The translations under genes were made by a program, and so were the position numbers. 23,758 nt of DNA from Lysobacteraceae bacterium (GTDB lineage Bacteria; Pseudomonadota; Gammaproteobacteria; Xanthomonadales; Xanthomonadaceae): the NCBI GenBank assembly GCA_017990865.1, contig JAGNNB010000003.1:1-23758 (forward strand), written 5' to 3'. The notes under the pieces were generated by a model that was not told where the DNA came from, searched no databases, and was given only the letters and a program-made list of their open reading frames with translations. Of the stretch, positions 10,099 through 17,210 are shown piece after piece (position 1 is the first letter of the stretch; every line of letters starts with the position of its first letter).

Positions 10099-10141
10099 GT
10101 TTCCCAACGTCCCCGTCTGTCCTATTGCATCTCGCCGCCAA

Positions 10142-10190
10142 GTGAGTAAGTCTGTGAGTACAGGGGCGGCAGTGGCCCCGCCTTACTCAC
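10142..10190. promoter_or_regulatory. Left-end arm-type recombination sites (candidate)
   Basis: Two direct copies of GTGAGTA start at 10142 and 10154 (12-base period), and one inverted copy (TTACTCAC) lies at 10183-10190. The same pair with the same 12-base period recurs at the right end (20993 and 21005). Position between att core and integrase gene, and recurrence at both ends, fit arm-type integrase or excisionase binding sites. The inverted copy lies just upstream of the integrase start and could also repress it. Confidence 0.6.
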
Positions 10191-10205
10191 CCGGGCGTTA
10201 CTACC

Positions 10206-11432
10206 ATGCTGACCGATACCAAGCTGCGCGCACTGAAGCCGAAAGCAAAGGTCTACCGTGTCGCCGACTCGAATGGGCTGTGCATCGAAGTACGCACAAC
10301 CGGCGCAAAGCTGTGGCGCTACCGCTACCGCTATGCCGGCAAAGCGAGCATGGCTGCATTGGGCGAATACCCGATGATGGGGCTGGCCGACGCGCGTGCT
10401 GAACGCGACCGGATGCGCGTGCTGGTGAAAGGTGGGGCGAACCCCGTACATGTCGCCCGCGTCGAACGTGCCGCGCGGGTGGAGCGTGCGGAAACCACCT
10501 TCGCGGCGGTCGCCATCGAATTGCTGGCGAAGCGCGCAAAAGAAGGCTTGGGCGTCGGCTCCGTGAAACGTGAGCGTCGCTTGATCGAAAAGGACTTGGC
10601 GAGTATCGGTGTCCTGCCTGTGGCCGACGTGACCGCCCCGGCCTTGCTCGCCGCGTTGCGCAAGCTGGAAAAACGCGGCGTAGTGGAAACCGCCCACCGC
10701 GCGCGCACCTTGGCCGGTCAAGTGTTCCGCTACGCCATCGCCACCGGTCGCGCCAAGTACAACCCGGCCGCCGATCTTGCGGGCGCACTCGAACAGCCCA
10801 AGGTGCAGCACTTCGCCAGCGTCACGGAACCGGCCAAGGTGGGCGAACTACTGCGCACGCTGCAGGGCTATCGCGGCTCGCCCGTCACCGTCGCGGCATT
10901 GCGACTGGCGCCGCTGGTGTTTGTACGCCCTGGCGAATTGCGGCAAGCGCGCTGGGCGGATATTGACCTTGACGCCAGCGAATGGCGATTCATCGCCAGC
11001 AAGACCGGCACGCCGCATATCGTGCCGCTGTCGGAACAAGCGGTCGTCATTCTGCGCGAACTGCAGCCGCTCACCGGTCGCAGCGAATACGTGTTCCCCG
11101 GCGTGCGTAGCGCACGGCGCCCGATGAGCGAAAACACGGTCAACGCCGCGCTGCGGTATATGGGTATCGATGGCGACACGATGAGCGGGCACGGGTTCCG
11201 CGCGATGGCGCGCACGATCCTCGACGAAGTGCTGCAGTTCCGCCCGGACTACATCGAACACCAGCTCGCGCACGCCGTCCGCGACCCCAACGGCCGCGCG
11301 TACAACCGCACGGCCCATCTGCCCGAGCGCCGCAAGATGATGCAGGCATGGGCCGATTATCTCGACCAGTTACGCGACAGCACCGGCAAAGTCGTGCCGA
11401 TGAAGCGCAAAGCATCCGGCGACAGCCGGTAA
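10206..11432 (+). CDS. P4-type tyrosine site-specific integrase
   Basis: A 408-residue tyrosine recombinase that integrates and excises the island at the tRNA. The N-terminal DUF4102 arm-binding domain (MLTDTKLRALKPKAKVYRVA, DSNGLCIEVR, KLWRYRYRYAGK) spans about residues 1-90. A core-binding SAM-like domain covers about 100-200 and the catalytic domain about 205-385. Catalytic residues are visible: Arg241 (VRPGELRQARW), Lys266 (IASKTGTPHIVPL), His329 and Arg332 (HGFRA), His356 (LAHAV) and the nucleophile Tyr366 (NGRAYNRTAHL). The length is normal for the family. The gene faces into the island from the tRNA end, the standard layout. Confidence 0.96.
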   Translation: MLTDTKLRALKPKAKVYRVADSNGLCIEVRTTGAKLWRYRYRYAGKASMAALGEYPMMGLADARAERDRMRVLVKGGANPVHVARVERAARVERAETTFAAVAIELLAKRAKEGLGVGSVKRERRLIEKDLASIGVLPVADVTAPALLAALRKLEKRGVVETAHRARTLAGQVFRYAIATGRAKYNPAADLAGALEQPKVQHFASVTEPAKVGELLRTLQGYRGSPVTVAALRLAPLVFVRPGELRQARWADIDLDASEWRFIASKTGTPHIVPLSEQAVVILRELQPLTGRSEYVFPGVRSARRPMSENTVNAALRYMGIDGDTMSGHGFRAMARTILDEVLQFRPDYIEHQLAHAVRDPNGRAYNRTAHLPERRKMMQAWADYLDQLRDSTGKVVPMKRKASGDSR

Positions 11433-11437
11433 CAAGC

Positions 11438-11472
11438 GGGCGGCCGGGGTGCTAGTGACACCCCGACCGCCC
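11438..11472 (+). terminator. Hairpin after the integrase (terminator-like)
   Basis: A long GC stem (GGGCGG..GGGGTG pairing CACCCC..CCGCCC, seven-base loop) begins six bases after the integrase stop. No U-run follows, so it may attenuate transcription or protect the mRNA end rather than terminate fully. Confidence 0.5.
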
Positions 11473-11500
11473 TAACCACCACCGTTCACGAGAAACGATC

Positions 11501-11770
11501 ATGGCTCACAGCAGATTATCAGACGCCCGCCCGACCACTGTAGACACCGGGTTCCGTGAGATTCCAGCCGAAGGCATGCGCCTATTGGCCGTGTCCGCAG
11601 GCTTGGACAGCCGCACCGCAGTGCGTGAGGCCAGCGACCTAGAAGACGCCGTGCGCCACGTGCTGGCCGGGTCCATCGAAACCGGGGCCGCCGGCAGCAC
11701 CGCCTATCTGTGCGAGTTCGCGTTAGAGACGGCGAAAGCGTTGCGGGAAGCGGCAGGCTGCGACGACTGA
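11501..11770 (+). CDS. Small protein, DUF3077-like (hypothetical)
   Basis: An 89-residue, predicted helical, acidic protein: MAHSRLSDARPTTVDTGFRE, then LLAVSAGLDSRTAVREASDL and YLCEFALETAKALREAAG. The layout (short N-term, 'V-G-x-x-x-x-x-A-x-x-A-S-x-L' block, ending in an AKAL helix) resembles the DUF3077 family of small Pseudomonas and phage-island proteins; this is a recall-level match. It starts at ATG 11501 with GAGAAACG upstream and lies just after the integrase hairpin. Its function is unknown; a regulatory role is possible for small genes in this position. Confidence 0.6.
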   Translation: MAHSRLSDARPTTVDTGFREIPAEGMRLLAVSAGLDSRTAVREASDLEDAVRHVLAGSIETGAAGSTAYLCEFALETAKALREAAGCDD

Positions 11771-11897
11771 CGCGGCATGGCGCACGACATCCTGCAGCGG
11801 CTTGCTAAGCTCGGATTGCGCACATCCTACGGGGAAGAAACGCCGGACATGCTGCCGGCGTCGGCGCACGGACTTCAGCGATGGGAGCGCACCAGCC

Positions 11898-12362
11898 ATG
11901 AAAGACAAGAAACCGCCGAATCCGTTCACTCACAAATTCATCGAGTTTTGCGACGAGGAAGCCAAGCGGATAACTTCGGAATTGGTCGAATCGCTACAGG
12001 AAGGCGAAGTTAGGCGTGACTTCAAATTCTCGGATGACGATATCGGATTGTTAGCCTTTGTCCTGTCCGATGAGCTGGTCCATTTTTTCTGGAACTCGAT
12101 GAAACTGCACATCCAAGACCCGGATGGGATGAAGACGCTCAATCGCATTTCCTCACGAGTTGCCGCCAGAAAAAGCGCCGCCAAGCGATCAACAGGGTCC
12201 ACCAAGCAAAAATTCATCGAATACGCGATCAAGCAAAACCGCAGAAATCCCGAGCTATCGAAAGGCGCTATTGCGGAGATGTTCGCGCGCGCGAACCCCG
12301 GGACATCCGTCACCAGCCTGCGCCGATACTTGGCTGCGATTCCCACCGAAGGGGACGACTGA
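11898..12362 (+). CDS. Hypothetical island protein
   Basis: A 154-residue, mostly helical protein that I do not recognise. The N-terminal half is acidic (FIEFCDEEAKRITSELVESL, FSDDDIGLLAFVLSDELVHF). After a basic linker (RISSRVAARKSAAKRS) the C-terminal half (KFIEYAIKQNRRNPELSKGA, IAEMFARANPGTSVTSLRRY) looks like a helix-turn-helix. The start is ATG 11898, preceded by GGGAG at nine bases. The frame is open further upstream to 11802, but that part is Cys/Arg-rich and looks non-coding. A DNA-binding role is only a suggestion from the C-terminal half. Confidence 0.65.
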   Translation: MKDKKPPNPFTHKFIEFCDEEAKRITSELVESLQEGEVRRDFKFSDDDIGLLAFVLSDELVHFFWNSMKLHIQDPDGMKTLNRISSRVAARKSAAKRSTGSTKQKFIEYAIKQNRRNPELSKGAIAEMFARANPGTSVTSLRRYLAAIPTEGDD

Positions 12363-12399
12363 GCAGCTCAATCCATGACTAAGCAGCTCCGTCGCAATA

Positions 12400-12456
12400 C
12401 CCGCGCCGATGCGGGAACGGCACGCTGTCCAGCCATAGCCCGGACGGTTTCCGGGC
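12400..12456 (+). promoter_or_regulatory. Two hairpins in the leader of the AlpA-like gene
   Basis: CCCGC/GCGGG (12400-12415) is followed by a perfect seven-base-pair hairpin GCCCGGA/TCCGGGC with five-base loop (12438-12456). The second ends 18 bases before the AlpA-like start codon. They could shape translation of the regulator or mark a protein-binding site. Confidence 0.35.
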
Positions 12457-12474
12457 ATCGCAGGCAGCGCCCTA

Positions 12475-12702
12475 ATGTCCCACACCTCCATGCTTCCCGA
12501 TTCCGGGCTGACGCTCGAACGGCTCCCCCAAGTCAAAGCACGCACCGGCCTTTCCCGGTCTGAGATTTACCGCAAGGTTGCACTAGGCGACTTCCCCAGC
12601 CCGATCAAGTTGGGCGAGCGTGCCAGCGCGTGGCCGGAGCATGAGGTCACGGCTTGGATCGCGTCACGCATCGCCGCACGCGATGCAAAGGCCGTCCGTT
12701 AA
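12475..12702 (+). CDS. AlpA-family excisionase/transcriptional regulator
   Basis: A 75-residue MerR-fold winged-helix protein of the AlpA family, small DNA-binding proteins of P4-like elements that promote excision or activate integrase expression. Signature: LERLPQVKARTGLSRSEIYR at about residues 14-33 followed by KVALGDFPSPIKLGERASAW and PEHEVTAWIASRIAARD. Every canonical block (L-x-x-V-x-x-x-T-G-L-S-R-x-x-I-Y, F-P-x-P-I-K-L-G, W-x-x-x-E-V-x-x-W) is present. The length is normal. The start is ATG 12475. Its position downstream of the integrase fits control of island excision, possibly through the GTGAGTA sites. Confidence 0.92.
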   Translation: MSHTSMLPDSGLTLERLPQVKARTGLSRSEIYRKVALGDFPSPIKLGERASAWPEHEVTAWIASRIAARDAKAVR

Positions 12703-12803
12703 CAGGGGGCGGGGCAAGTCATGCAAGCACCCGCTAGAAGCGCACCAATCGACGCACAGGGCGCGCGCGTGGCATCCCGCAGCATGTGCCGGGGCGGTGC
12801 CGC

Positions 12804-13301
12804 ATGAAAGCCCGCAGCCGGCGAAAGCACAAAGGTCGGAGCGAGTCGGGCACCTTCACACTGATTCCGCATCATGTTCAAGATTCCGACAACTGGCGAC
12901 AGACCAGCGGGATGGCAATCAAGCTGCTGTGCGACATCGCGCGGCAATTCAACGGCCGGAACAATGGCGACCTTTGCGCCTCGCTGTCGGTGCTGAAGCC
13001 CAAGGGCTGGACATCCCCGGAAACGGTCACATGGGCGGCGCGGGAACTGCGGCACTTCGGATTCATCACATTGACCCGACAAGGCGGCCTCTACATCGGC
13101 GCAAGCCTCTATGCGTTGACCTGGCATCCCATCCACGAATGCGGCGGCAAGCTCGATTGTGCGGCGACCGCCGTCGCGTCCGGCGAGTGGAAACAGCCCA
13201 AACCGCCATTCATCCGGCCCACAAAAAATCGAAAGCCCTATACGCCATCCGTAGCAGACCAGTACGCCAACCGTATCGACAGCCCGGAAAAGAGACCATG
13301 A
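12804..13301 (+). CDS. Winged-helix protein, possible replication initiator of the island
   Basis: A 165-residue protein with a basic N-terminus (MKARSRRKHKGRSESGTFTL) and a winged-helix-like core at about residues 25-105 (WRQTSGMAIKLLCDIARQFN, GDLCASLSVLKPKGWTSPET, ELRHFGFITLTRQGGLYIGA). The C-terminal tail is polar and basic. Helix-turn-helix proteins of this kind are common in P4-like and phage islands, where some act in replication or control. Two of four 13-base iteron-like repeats lie in its 3' end and two more follow, which suggests but does not prove an initiator. The start is ATG 12804; a GTG at 12786 is an alternative. Its stop overlaps the next small ORF as ATGA. Confidence 0.65.
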   Translation: MKARSRRKHKGRSESGTFTLIPHHVQDSDNWRQTSGMAIKLLCDIARQFNGRNNGDLCASLSVLKPKGWTSPETVTWAARELRHFGFITLTRQGGLYIGASLYALTWHPIHECGGKLDCAATAVASGEWKQPKPPFIRPTKNRKPYTPSVADQYANRIDSPEKRP

Positions 13302-13363
13302 CCGCTACGCCATCCGTATCGAAAACGACGGTTTCACGCCGTCGCCTCGCTACGCCATCCGTA
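13241..13363 (+). repeat. Four iteron-like 13-mers (candidate replication origin or operator array)
   Basis: TACGCCATCCGTA occurs at 13241-13253, 13306-13318 and 13351-13363, with a one-mismatch copy (TACGCCAACCGTA) at 13263-13275. Start-to-start spacings are 22, 43 and 45 bases, close to one and two multiples of 22 (two helical turns). Each unit has a TACG-N5-CGTA dyad. The copies fall in different reading-frame phases and span a stop codon, so DNA rather than peptide is conserved. A short AT-rich stretch (CCTTTTTAGATTCTTA) follows directly. Confidence 0.6.
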
Positions 13364-13498
13364 CACCTTTTTAGATTCTTACCAAGCGGCAGCGTGTTTG
13401 TGCCCGTCTCTGGCTGTCACTGCTTTGGCGTGTCGATTGTCTGCGCACCGTTTTCTGACGTGGGAAAAGACAGCCCACACAGCGAGGCATTGCGATGA
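13298..13498 (+). CDS. Small ORF coupled on both sides (tentative)
   Basis: A 66-codon frame from ATG 13298 to TGA 13498 (MTATPSVSKTTVSRRRLATP ... DSPHSEALR). Its start overlaps the previous stop as ATGA, and its stop overlaps the next start as ATGA, so the three frames form an unbroken translational chain. The peptide is basic at first, then Phe/Val/Cys-rich, with no recognised domain. Two iteron-like repeats lie inside it. It may be a real coupled small protein or simply a ribosome bridge across the repeat region. Confidence 0.35.
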   Translation: MTATPSVSKTTVSRRRLATPSVHLFRFLPSGSVFVPVSGCHCFGVSIVCAPFSDVGKDSPHSEALR

Positions 13499-14133
13499 CT
13501 GACGGCTATCTGTCCAAAGACCGGGAGCACATTGCAGGACGCCAACGGCAGCGACGTGCACGCATGGCCCGAATCGACTACTACCCCAGCCCGGACGCCT
13601 TGGCCTTGATCGAAAGCCTACGCACCCGCTACGGCCCGACTAACAACAACAGCGGCATCATCAATACGATCATTGCCGAATGGGCCGTGTTGGCGGGTCT
13701 AAAACAGAGCGAAGTAGACAAGTCCAAAGCTCCGACGAAAGCATCGGAATTATCCGACCAGTACGCGCGCATGCGTATGACTTCGGAAGAGTTGGCGCTG
13801 TGTCCTGCGCGCATGGACATAACTTCGGCGAGACCGGAATTTCTTCCCACATCGCATGCGCGCGCGGGCGCGAACAAGACCGGTAGCCTGCCTACTGGCG
13901 GCAAGGCAAATCAAGCGCGCGTGGTCTGTGGCGCCAAGCGGCGCCGTGACGGCCAACCTTGCCAAGCCCTGAGTGTGCCGGGTAAGCAGCGCTGTAAATG
14001 GCATGGCGGGAAAAGCACCGGGCCGCGCACACCAGACGGCCGCGCTAGATCGCTGGCAAACCTTCGGGGCTACACTCATGGACAGAAACAGGCTACCCCG
14101 TGCGATACCGATAGGCTCCATCCCAAAGATTAA
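13495..14133 (+). CDS. Phage/island protein with CxxC-type zinc motif and HGG(K)STGP tail
   Basis: A 212-residue protein. The N-terminus is basic (REHIAGRQRQRRARMARIDY) and is followed by SPDALALIESLRTRYGPTNN and an IINTIIAEWAVL helix, possibly a small DNA-binding unit. The C-terminal 75 residues carry VVCGAKRRRDGQPCQALSVP, then RCKWHGGKSTGPRTPDGRAR. This Cys/His cluster (Cys, Cys, Cys, His) plus HGGxSTGPRTxEGRAR tail is common in phage and prophage proteins of unknown function. The start overlaps the previous stop as ATGA. A degenerate second copy of its CGAKRRRDGQPC region lies at about 16935-17042. Its function is unknown; zinc and nucleic acid binding are inferred. Confidence 0.75.
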   Translation: MTDGYLSKDREHIAGRQRQRRARMARIDYYPSPDALALIESLRTRYGPTNNNSGIINTIIAEWAVLAGLKQSEVDKSKAPTKASELSDQYARMRMTSEELALCPARMDITSARPEFLPTSHARAGANKTGSLPTGGKANQARVVCGAKRRRDGQPCQALSVPGKQRCKWHGGKSTGPRTPDGRARSLANLRGYTHGQKQATPCDTDRLHPKD

Positions 14134-14141
14134 CTAATCGG

Positions 14142-14168
14142 AAAAAACAAGGCGCGCCGAAGCGCGCC
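14142..14168 (-). terminator. Terminator for the minus-strand PHP protein gene
   Basis: Read on the minus strand, GGCGCGC, a TTCG tetraloop and GCGCGCC are followed by TTGTTTTTT. It lies 36 bases beyond the stop of the secreted protein gene and just after the convergent HGG gene stop. Confidence 0.8.
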
Positions 14169-14203
14169 ATGTTGTGTTGCGTGCAATGGATAAGCTCTAC
14201 ACC

Positions 14204-16777
14204 TCAGAATGTGAGGCTCCAACTGTCGATCCGGCCCACGTCCGCGCGGTCATTGTCCCTAACGCGCAGGGTCCAATTGCCGTTCAACTGTTCGGGCGAC
14301 AAATTAACCTGATAGGTGCGGAAGATGTTGTCGGTCGGGCCACCCGTGCGGTTATGCAGGACATAGACGCTCTGGTCCGGCGCGATCAAATCGACTTTCA
14401 AATCGCCGATGTAGGTGTGGACGATATTCACGGTGACGAGCGCGTTACTAGGCGCCGCGCCGTTACGGCCTGCGACGTTGATCGTGCTGTAAACGGTCGT
14501 TAAGTCGGTGATCGCGACATCCGTCGTGTTCGTGTAGCTCTGCACTTCGCTCGCGGCGACCGTCACGGCTTGCGATGCGGTGTGGGTCAAACCGCTGTTA
14601 TCCGTTACCGTGAGCGTCACGGTGTAAGTACCCGCCGCTGCGTAAGTGCGGCTTGGGTTGGTAGCGGTAGAGGTGTTGCCGTCGCCGAAGTTCCACAACC
14701 GCACGACGATGGTCCCATCGGCATCGCTGGACGTATCGGTAAAGGCCGCGGTCGCACCCGACACGCTGGCCGTGAAACTCGCGACCGGCGCGATGTTGCT
14801 AACAGTGAACGACACACCGGAAGAGGTCGCCGAGTTGCCCGTCGCATCGAAAGCCTTAGCCGTGAGCGTGTGCGCGCCGTTGGCGATAGTGCTGGAATCG
14901 AAGCTGATCGCGTACGGCGACGAAGCGTCGCTGCCGCGCAGGACGTTGTCGATGTAGAACTCGACGTTTGTAACGCCGACATCGTCGGCCGCGGTGGCGG
15001 ACAGCGTAATCGTGCCGCTAGTACCGGTCGCGCTGGCACTTACCGTCGGCGGCGTGGTGTCCGGCGCACCTGCAGTCTGCGTCACCCAAACCGGGGCAGA
15101 CCACAAGCGCAAGCCATTCGCTTGCGTCACCAGCACATAGTAGAAGTGCACGCCGACGGCTGGCGTGAAGGTGTAGTCGCCGTTGCCCTCAGTGAGTTGC
15201 GTCACGGTGCCGTTGCGGCCCGGCACGCCCTCGAAAAATTGGACGCGCTGGACGGTCTGCCCGCTGGTGCTGGCGTAGACGGCGGACAGGGTGAGCGGGC
15301 CGCTGTTGGTGAAGGTCTCGCCCATCACATGGCCGTTGGCGGTCAACACTAACTGCCCGGTCTTGTCTTCGGCCGCGAACGTCCGCCGCGCGCGCAGCGC
15401 CTGTACGAAATTCGCTTGATTCAGTGACGTGCCGGTCGGAAGCAGAACGCCGGTCCGGTTGACGAAACTCAAGCCCCAGTTCGCGCAGTGGTTGTCTTGG
15501 TTCGTGGCCGGCGCGACTTTGTAACCACGCTCTAACAGCAGATTCCAAGCGCCCGTGTACGAACTCCGGCTTGTTTCGGTCTGTGTTGTATTCACCGAGA
15601 ACGCGGAACTATTCAAAATCTCCGTTAACACCATGACCTCAGCGCCGTCGGCGCTGTAGGCCATGCCGGTGCCGCCGATCGCGAACTGCGACGTTGACGG
15701 ATGATTGAACTGGCCGATCCACCCGCGTTGACGCATCACCGCATACAGCGCCGCGTAATCGCTCTTCGGAGTCGAGACGCCGCCAATGAGTTGACCGCTG
15801 CTGTTGCTCTCCCAACTGGTCAAGGCGTCGGGGTTAATTAGATTCAGGTGGCCGCCGTTGCTAATGACGCCCCATTCCGTGCCGTAGAGCGCAAGGAAAT
15901 CGGGGTTTGTCGCGTTGAACGTATTAGCGGCGGAAATACCGCTAGCGAATAGTGCATTGGCGGTCGCCGGGTTCGCGGACGCGTTCGTGCCCGTCGATCC
16001 GTCGTACATATGGTTATGTTCGGAAGCGAGTAGGAAATCGCCGCCAGCCTGCACCTTCATCATCGTGAAGGCATCGGTAGGGCCGAAGTCGCCCGCTTGC
16101 GGCGACTCCGAACCATTGCAACTGGCGAGTGCGGTGCCGCCGTCGCTGTGGTTGGTCTGGCTGTGCATGTTGCCGTAGTAAATCGTAAACGGCAGGCTGC
16201 CCATATCGACCTTGGTGCGCGTAGCGCGAGCGCGCGCATCCTGCACAGCGCCCACCGGCAAAGCGGCGCGCGATTTGATCTTCGCGGGCGCGACCGTCCC
16301 CAGCATGACATCGACGCTTTGGATATGCGCTTCATCGCCAAAGGCGGCGAACGCTTCGGAGATTCTCGTTAACAGCGGCAATCGAAAATCGGCGCTGACA
16401 TTGACTGTCGGCGTCGAGCGCAGGCGCAGCGTGTAATAGCCCGCCGGGAGCGCGAGCATCTTCTGGCTCCGCCCGTTCCACTCCACCTTCACGACGCCGT
16501 GCTGCTCGCGCAGACTCCTGATGCCATGCCATTGGCGCACGACTCGCCCATTAGGGGCGACCGCTTCTAGTATCCAAGCCGCAGCGGTGACATCGCCCGC
16601 TGCCGGATAGTCGAAATACAGGGTAATCGGCCAGCTACCGTTTACCGGCTTTAGCGGCGCGTGAAGTGTGGCGTCAAATTCGTAATGATCGGGATGGGCG
16701 AAGGATGCAGCGTTCGCCACACCAGCCCACGCAAACGCCAACGCGAGCGCCAGAAGGCGCCGTGTGCTGTATTTCAT
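14204..16777 (-). CDS. Secreted PHP-type metallohydrolase-like protein with Ig-like, PKD and P-domain tail
   Basis: An 857-residue exported protein. Residues 1-23 form a signal peptide (MKYSTRRLLALALAFAWAGVANA). A beta-rich N-terminal region covers about 25-150. A PHP/CehA-like domain at about 195-470 has GNMHSQTNHSDGG (His205, His210), LLASEHNHMYDG (Glu253, His254), GTEWG...GGHLNLI (His310), IGQFNHPSTSQF (His359) and NQDNHCANWG (Asp428, His430). After a linker come an Ig-like domain (about 570-660, ADDVGVTNVEFYIDNV), a PKD domain (about 665-745, WNFGDGNTSTATNPSRTYAA) and a proprotein-convertase P domain at the end (VNIVHTYIGDLKVDLIAPDQ ... NGNWTLRVRDNDRADVGRID). The start at ATG 16777 gives a clean signal peptide and has GGGGA upstream; an upstream ATG at 16825 would bury it. 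Substrate unknown. It is island cargo on the opposite strand to its neighbours. Confidence 0.82.
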   Translation of the reverse strand: MKYSTRRLLALALAFAWAGVANAASFAHPDHYEFDATLHAPLKPVNGSWPITLYFDYPAAGDVTAAAWILEAVAPNGRVVRQWHGIRSLREQHGVVKVEWNGRSQKMLALPAGYYTLRLRSTPTVNVSADFRLPLLTRISEAFAAFGDEAHIQSVDVMLGTVAPAKIKSRAALPVGAVQDARARATRTKVDMGSLPFTIYYGNMHSQTNHSDGGTALASCNGSESPQAGDFGPTDAFTMMKVQAGGDFLLASEHNHMYDGSTGTNASANPATANALFASGISAANTFNATNPDFLALYGTEWGVISNGGHLNLINPDALTSWESNSSGQLIGGVSTPKSDYAALYAVMRQRGWIGQFNHPSTSQFAIGGTGMAYSADGAEVMVLTEILNSSAFSVNTTQTETSRSSYTGAWNLLLERGYKVAPATNQDNHCANWGLSFVNRTGVLLPTGTSLNQANFVQALRARRTFAAEDKTGQLVLTANGHVMGETFTNSGPLTLSAVYASTSGQTVQRVQFFEGVPGRNGTVTQLTEGNGDYTFTPAVGVHFYYVLVTQANGLRLWSAPVWVTQTAGAPDTTPPTVSASATGTSGTITLSATAADDVGVTNVEFYIDNVLRGSDASSPYAISFDSSTIANGAHTLTAKAFDATGNSATSSGVSFTVSNIAPVASFTASVSGATAAFTDTSSDADGTIVVRLWNFGDGNTSTATNPSRTYAAAGTYTVTLTVTDNSGLTHTASQAVTVAASEVQSYTNTTDVAITDLTTVYSTINVAGRNGAAPSNALVTVNIVHTYIGDLKVDLIAPDQSVYVLHNRTGGPTDNIFRTYQVNLSPEQLNGNWTLRVRDNDRADVGRIDSWSLTF

Positions 16778-17210
16778 CAAGAGTCCCCAGAGGCTTTGAG
16801 AGTGCGGATAGCCCCATAGTGTCACACATATTTATTTCACGTTCATCTGTGGGCGCTACCAACAGAAGTTGGTGCGGACGAACTGCACTCGCAAACCAGC
16901 AATGATTCAAAGCCAAAAAATCGTAGACCGGAATTTTGTCAGCCCTCAAAAGCGCGCGTGATCTGCGGGGCTAGGCGGCGGCGTGACGGCCAGCCGTGCC
17001 AAGCTTTAAATGCTGACCCGCGAGCTTGTGCCCGCATGTGAGCAACAATACAAATCGATTAGCAAATCACCCTGTCACTATTTACAGGCTTGTCGATTGA
17101 GTCAGCCCCAGGCATAAGCTTGAAGCAAGTTCATAGCGCGGCGGGGGCGCTGCGCTCACACCCTGCTTAAAAAAGGGTTTCACATTCGATCAGAGACGAA
17201 GGGGAGAGCA
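16778..17210. other. 433-base gap between the PHP protein gene and the beta-family gene
   Basis: It holds the upstream region of the minus-strand PHP gene and, at about 16935-17042, the remnant of a second HGG-type gene. Its right end is the 5' region of the beta-family gene, with a strong AAGGGGAGAG ribosome site at 17198-17207. No intact gene is seen. Confidence 0.6.
16935..17042 (+). pseudogene. Remnant of a second HGG/CxxC phage-type protein gene
   Basis: The plus-strand frame reads RRPEF..., then ARVICGARRRRDGQPCQAL and stops at TGA 17042, matching RPEF and ARVVCGAKRRRDGQPCQAL of the gene at 13495-14133. The DNA is about 80% identical over some 50 bases and the differences are largely synonymous. 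It therefore diverged as coding sequence (an older duplicate, or a gene from a related element) before decaying. The HGGKSTGP tail, the linker and most of the N-terminus are missing. Confidence 0.7.

Noticed and set aside
13241..13363. The four 13-mers as a CRISPR array
   Set aside because: Units are too short, spacers are not unique 30-mers of even length, no cas genes are present, and two units are in coding sequence.
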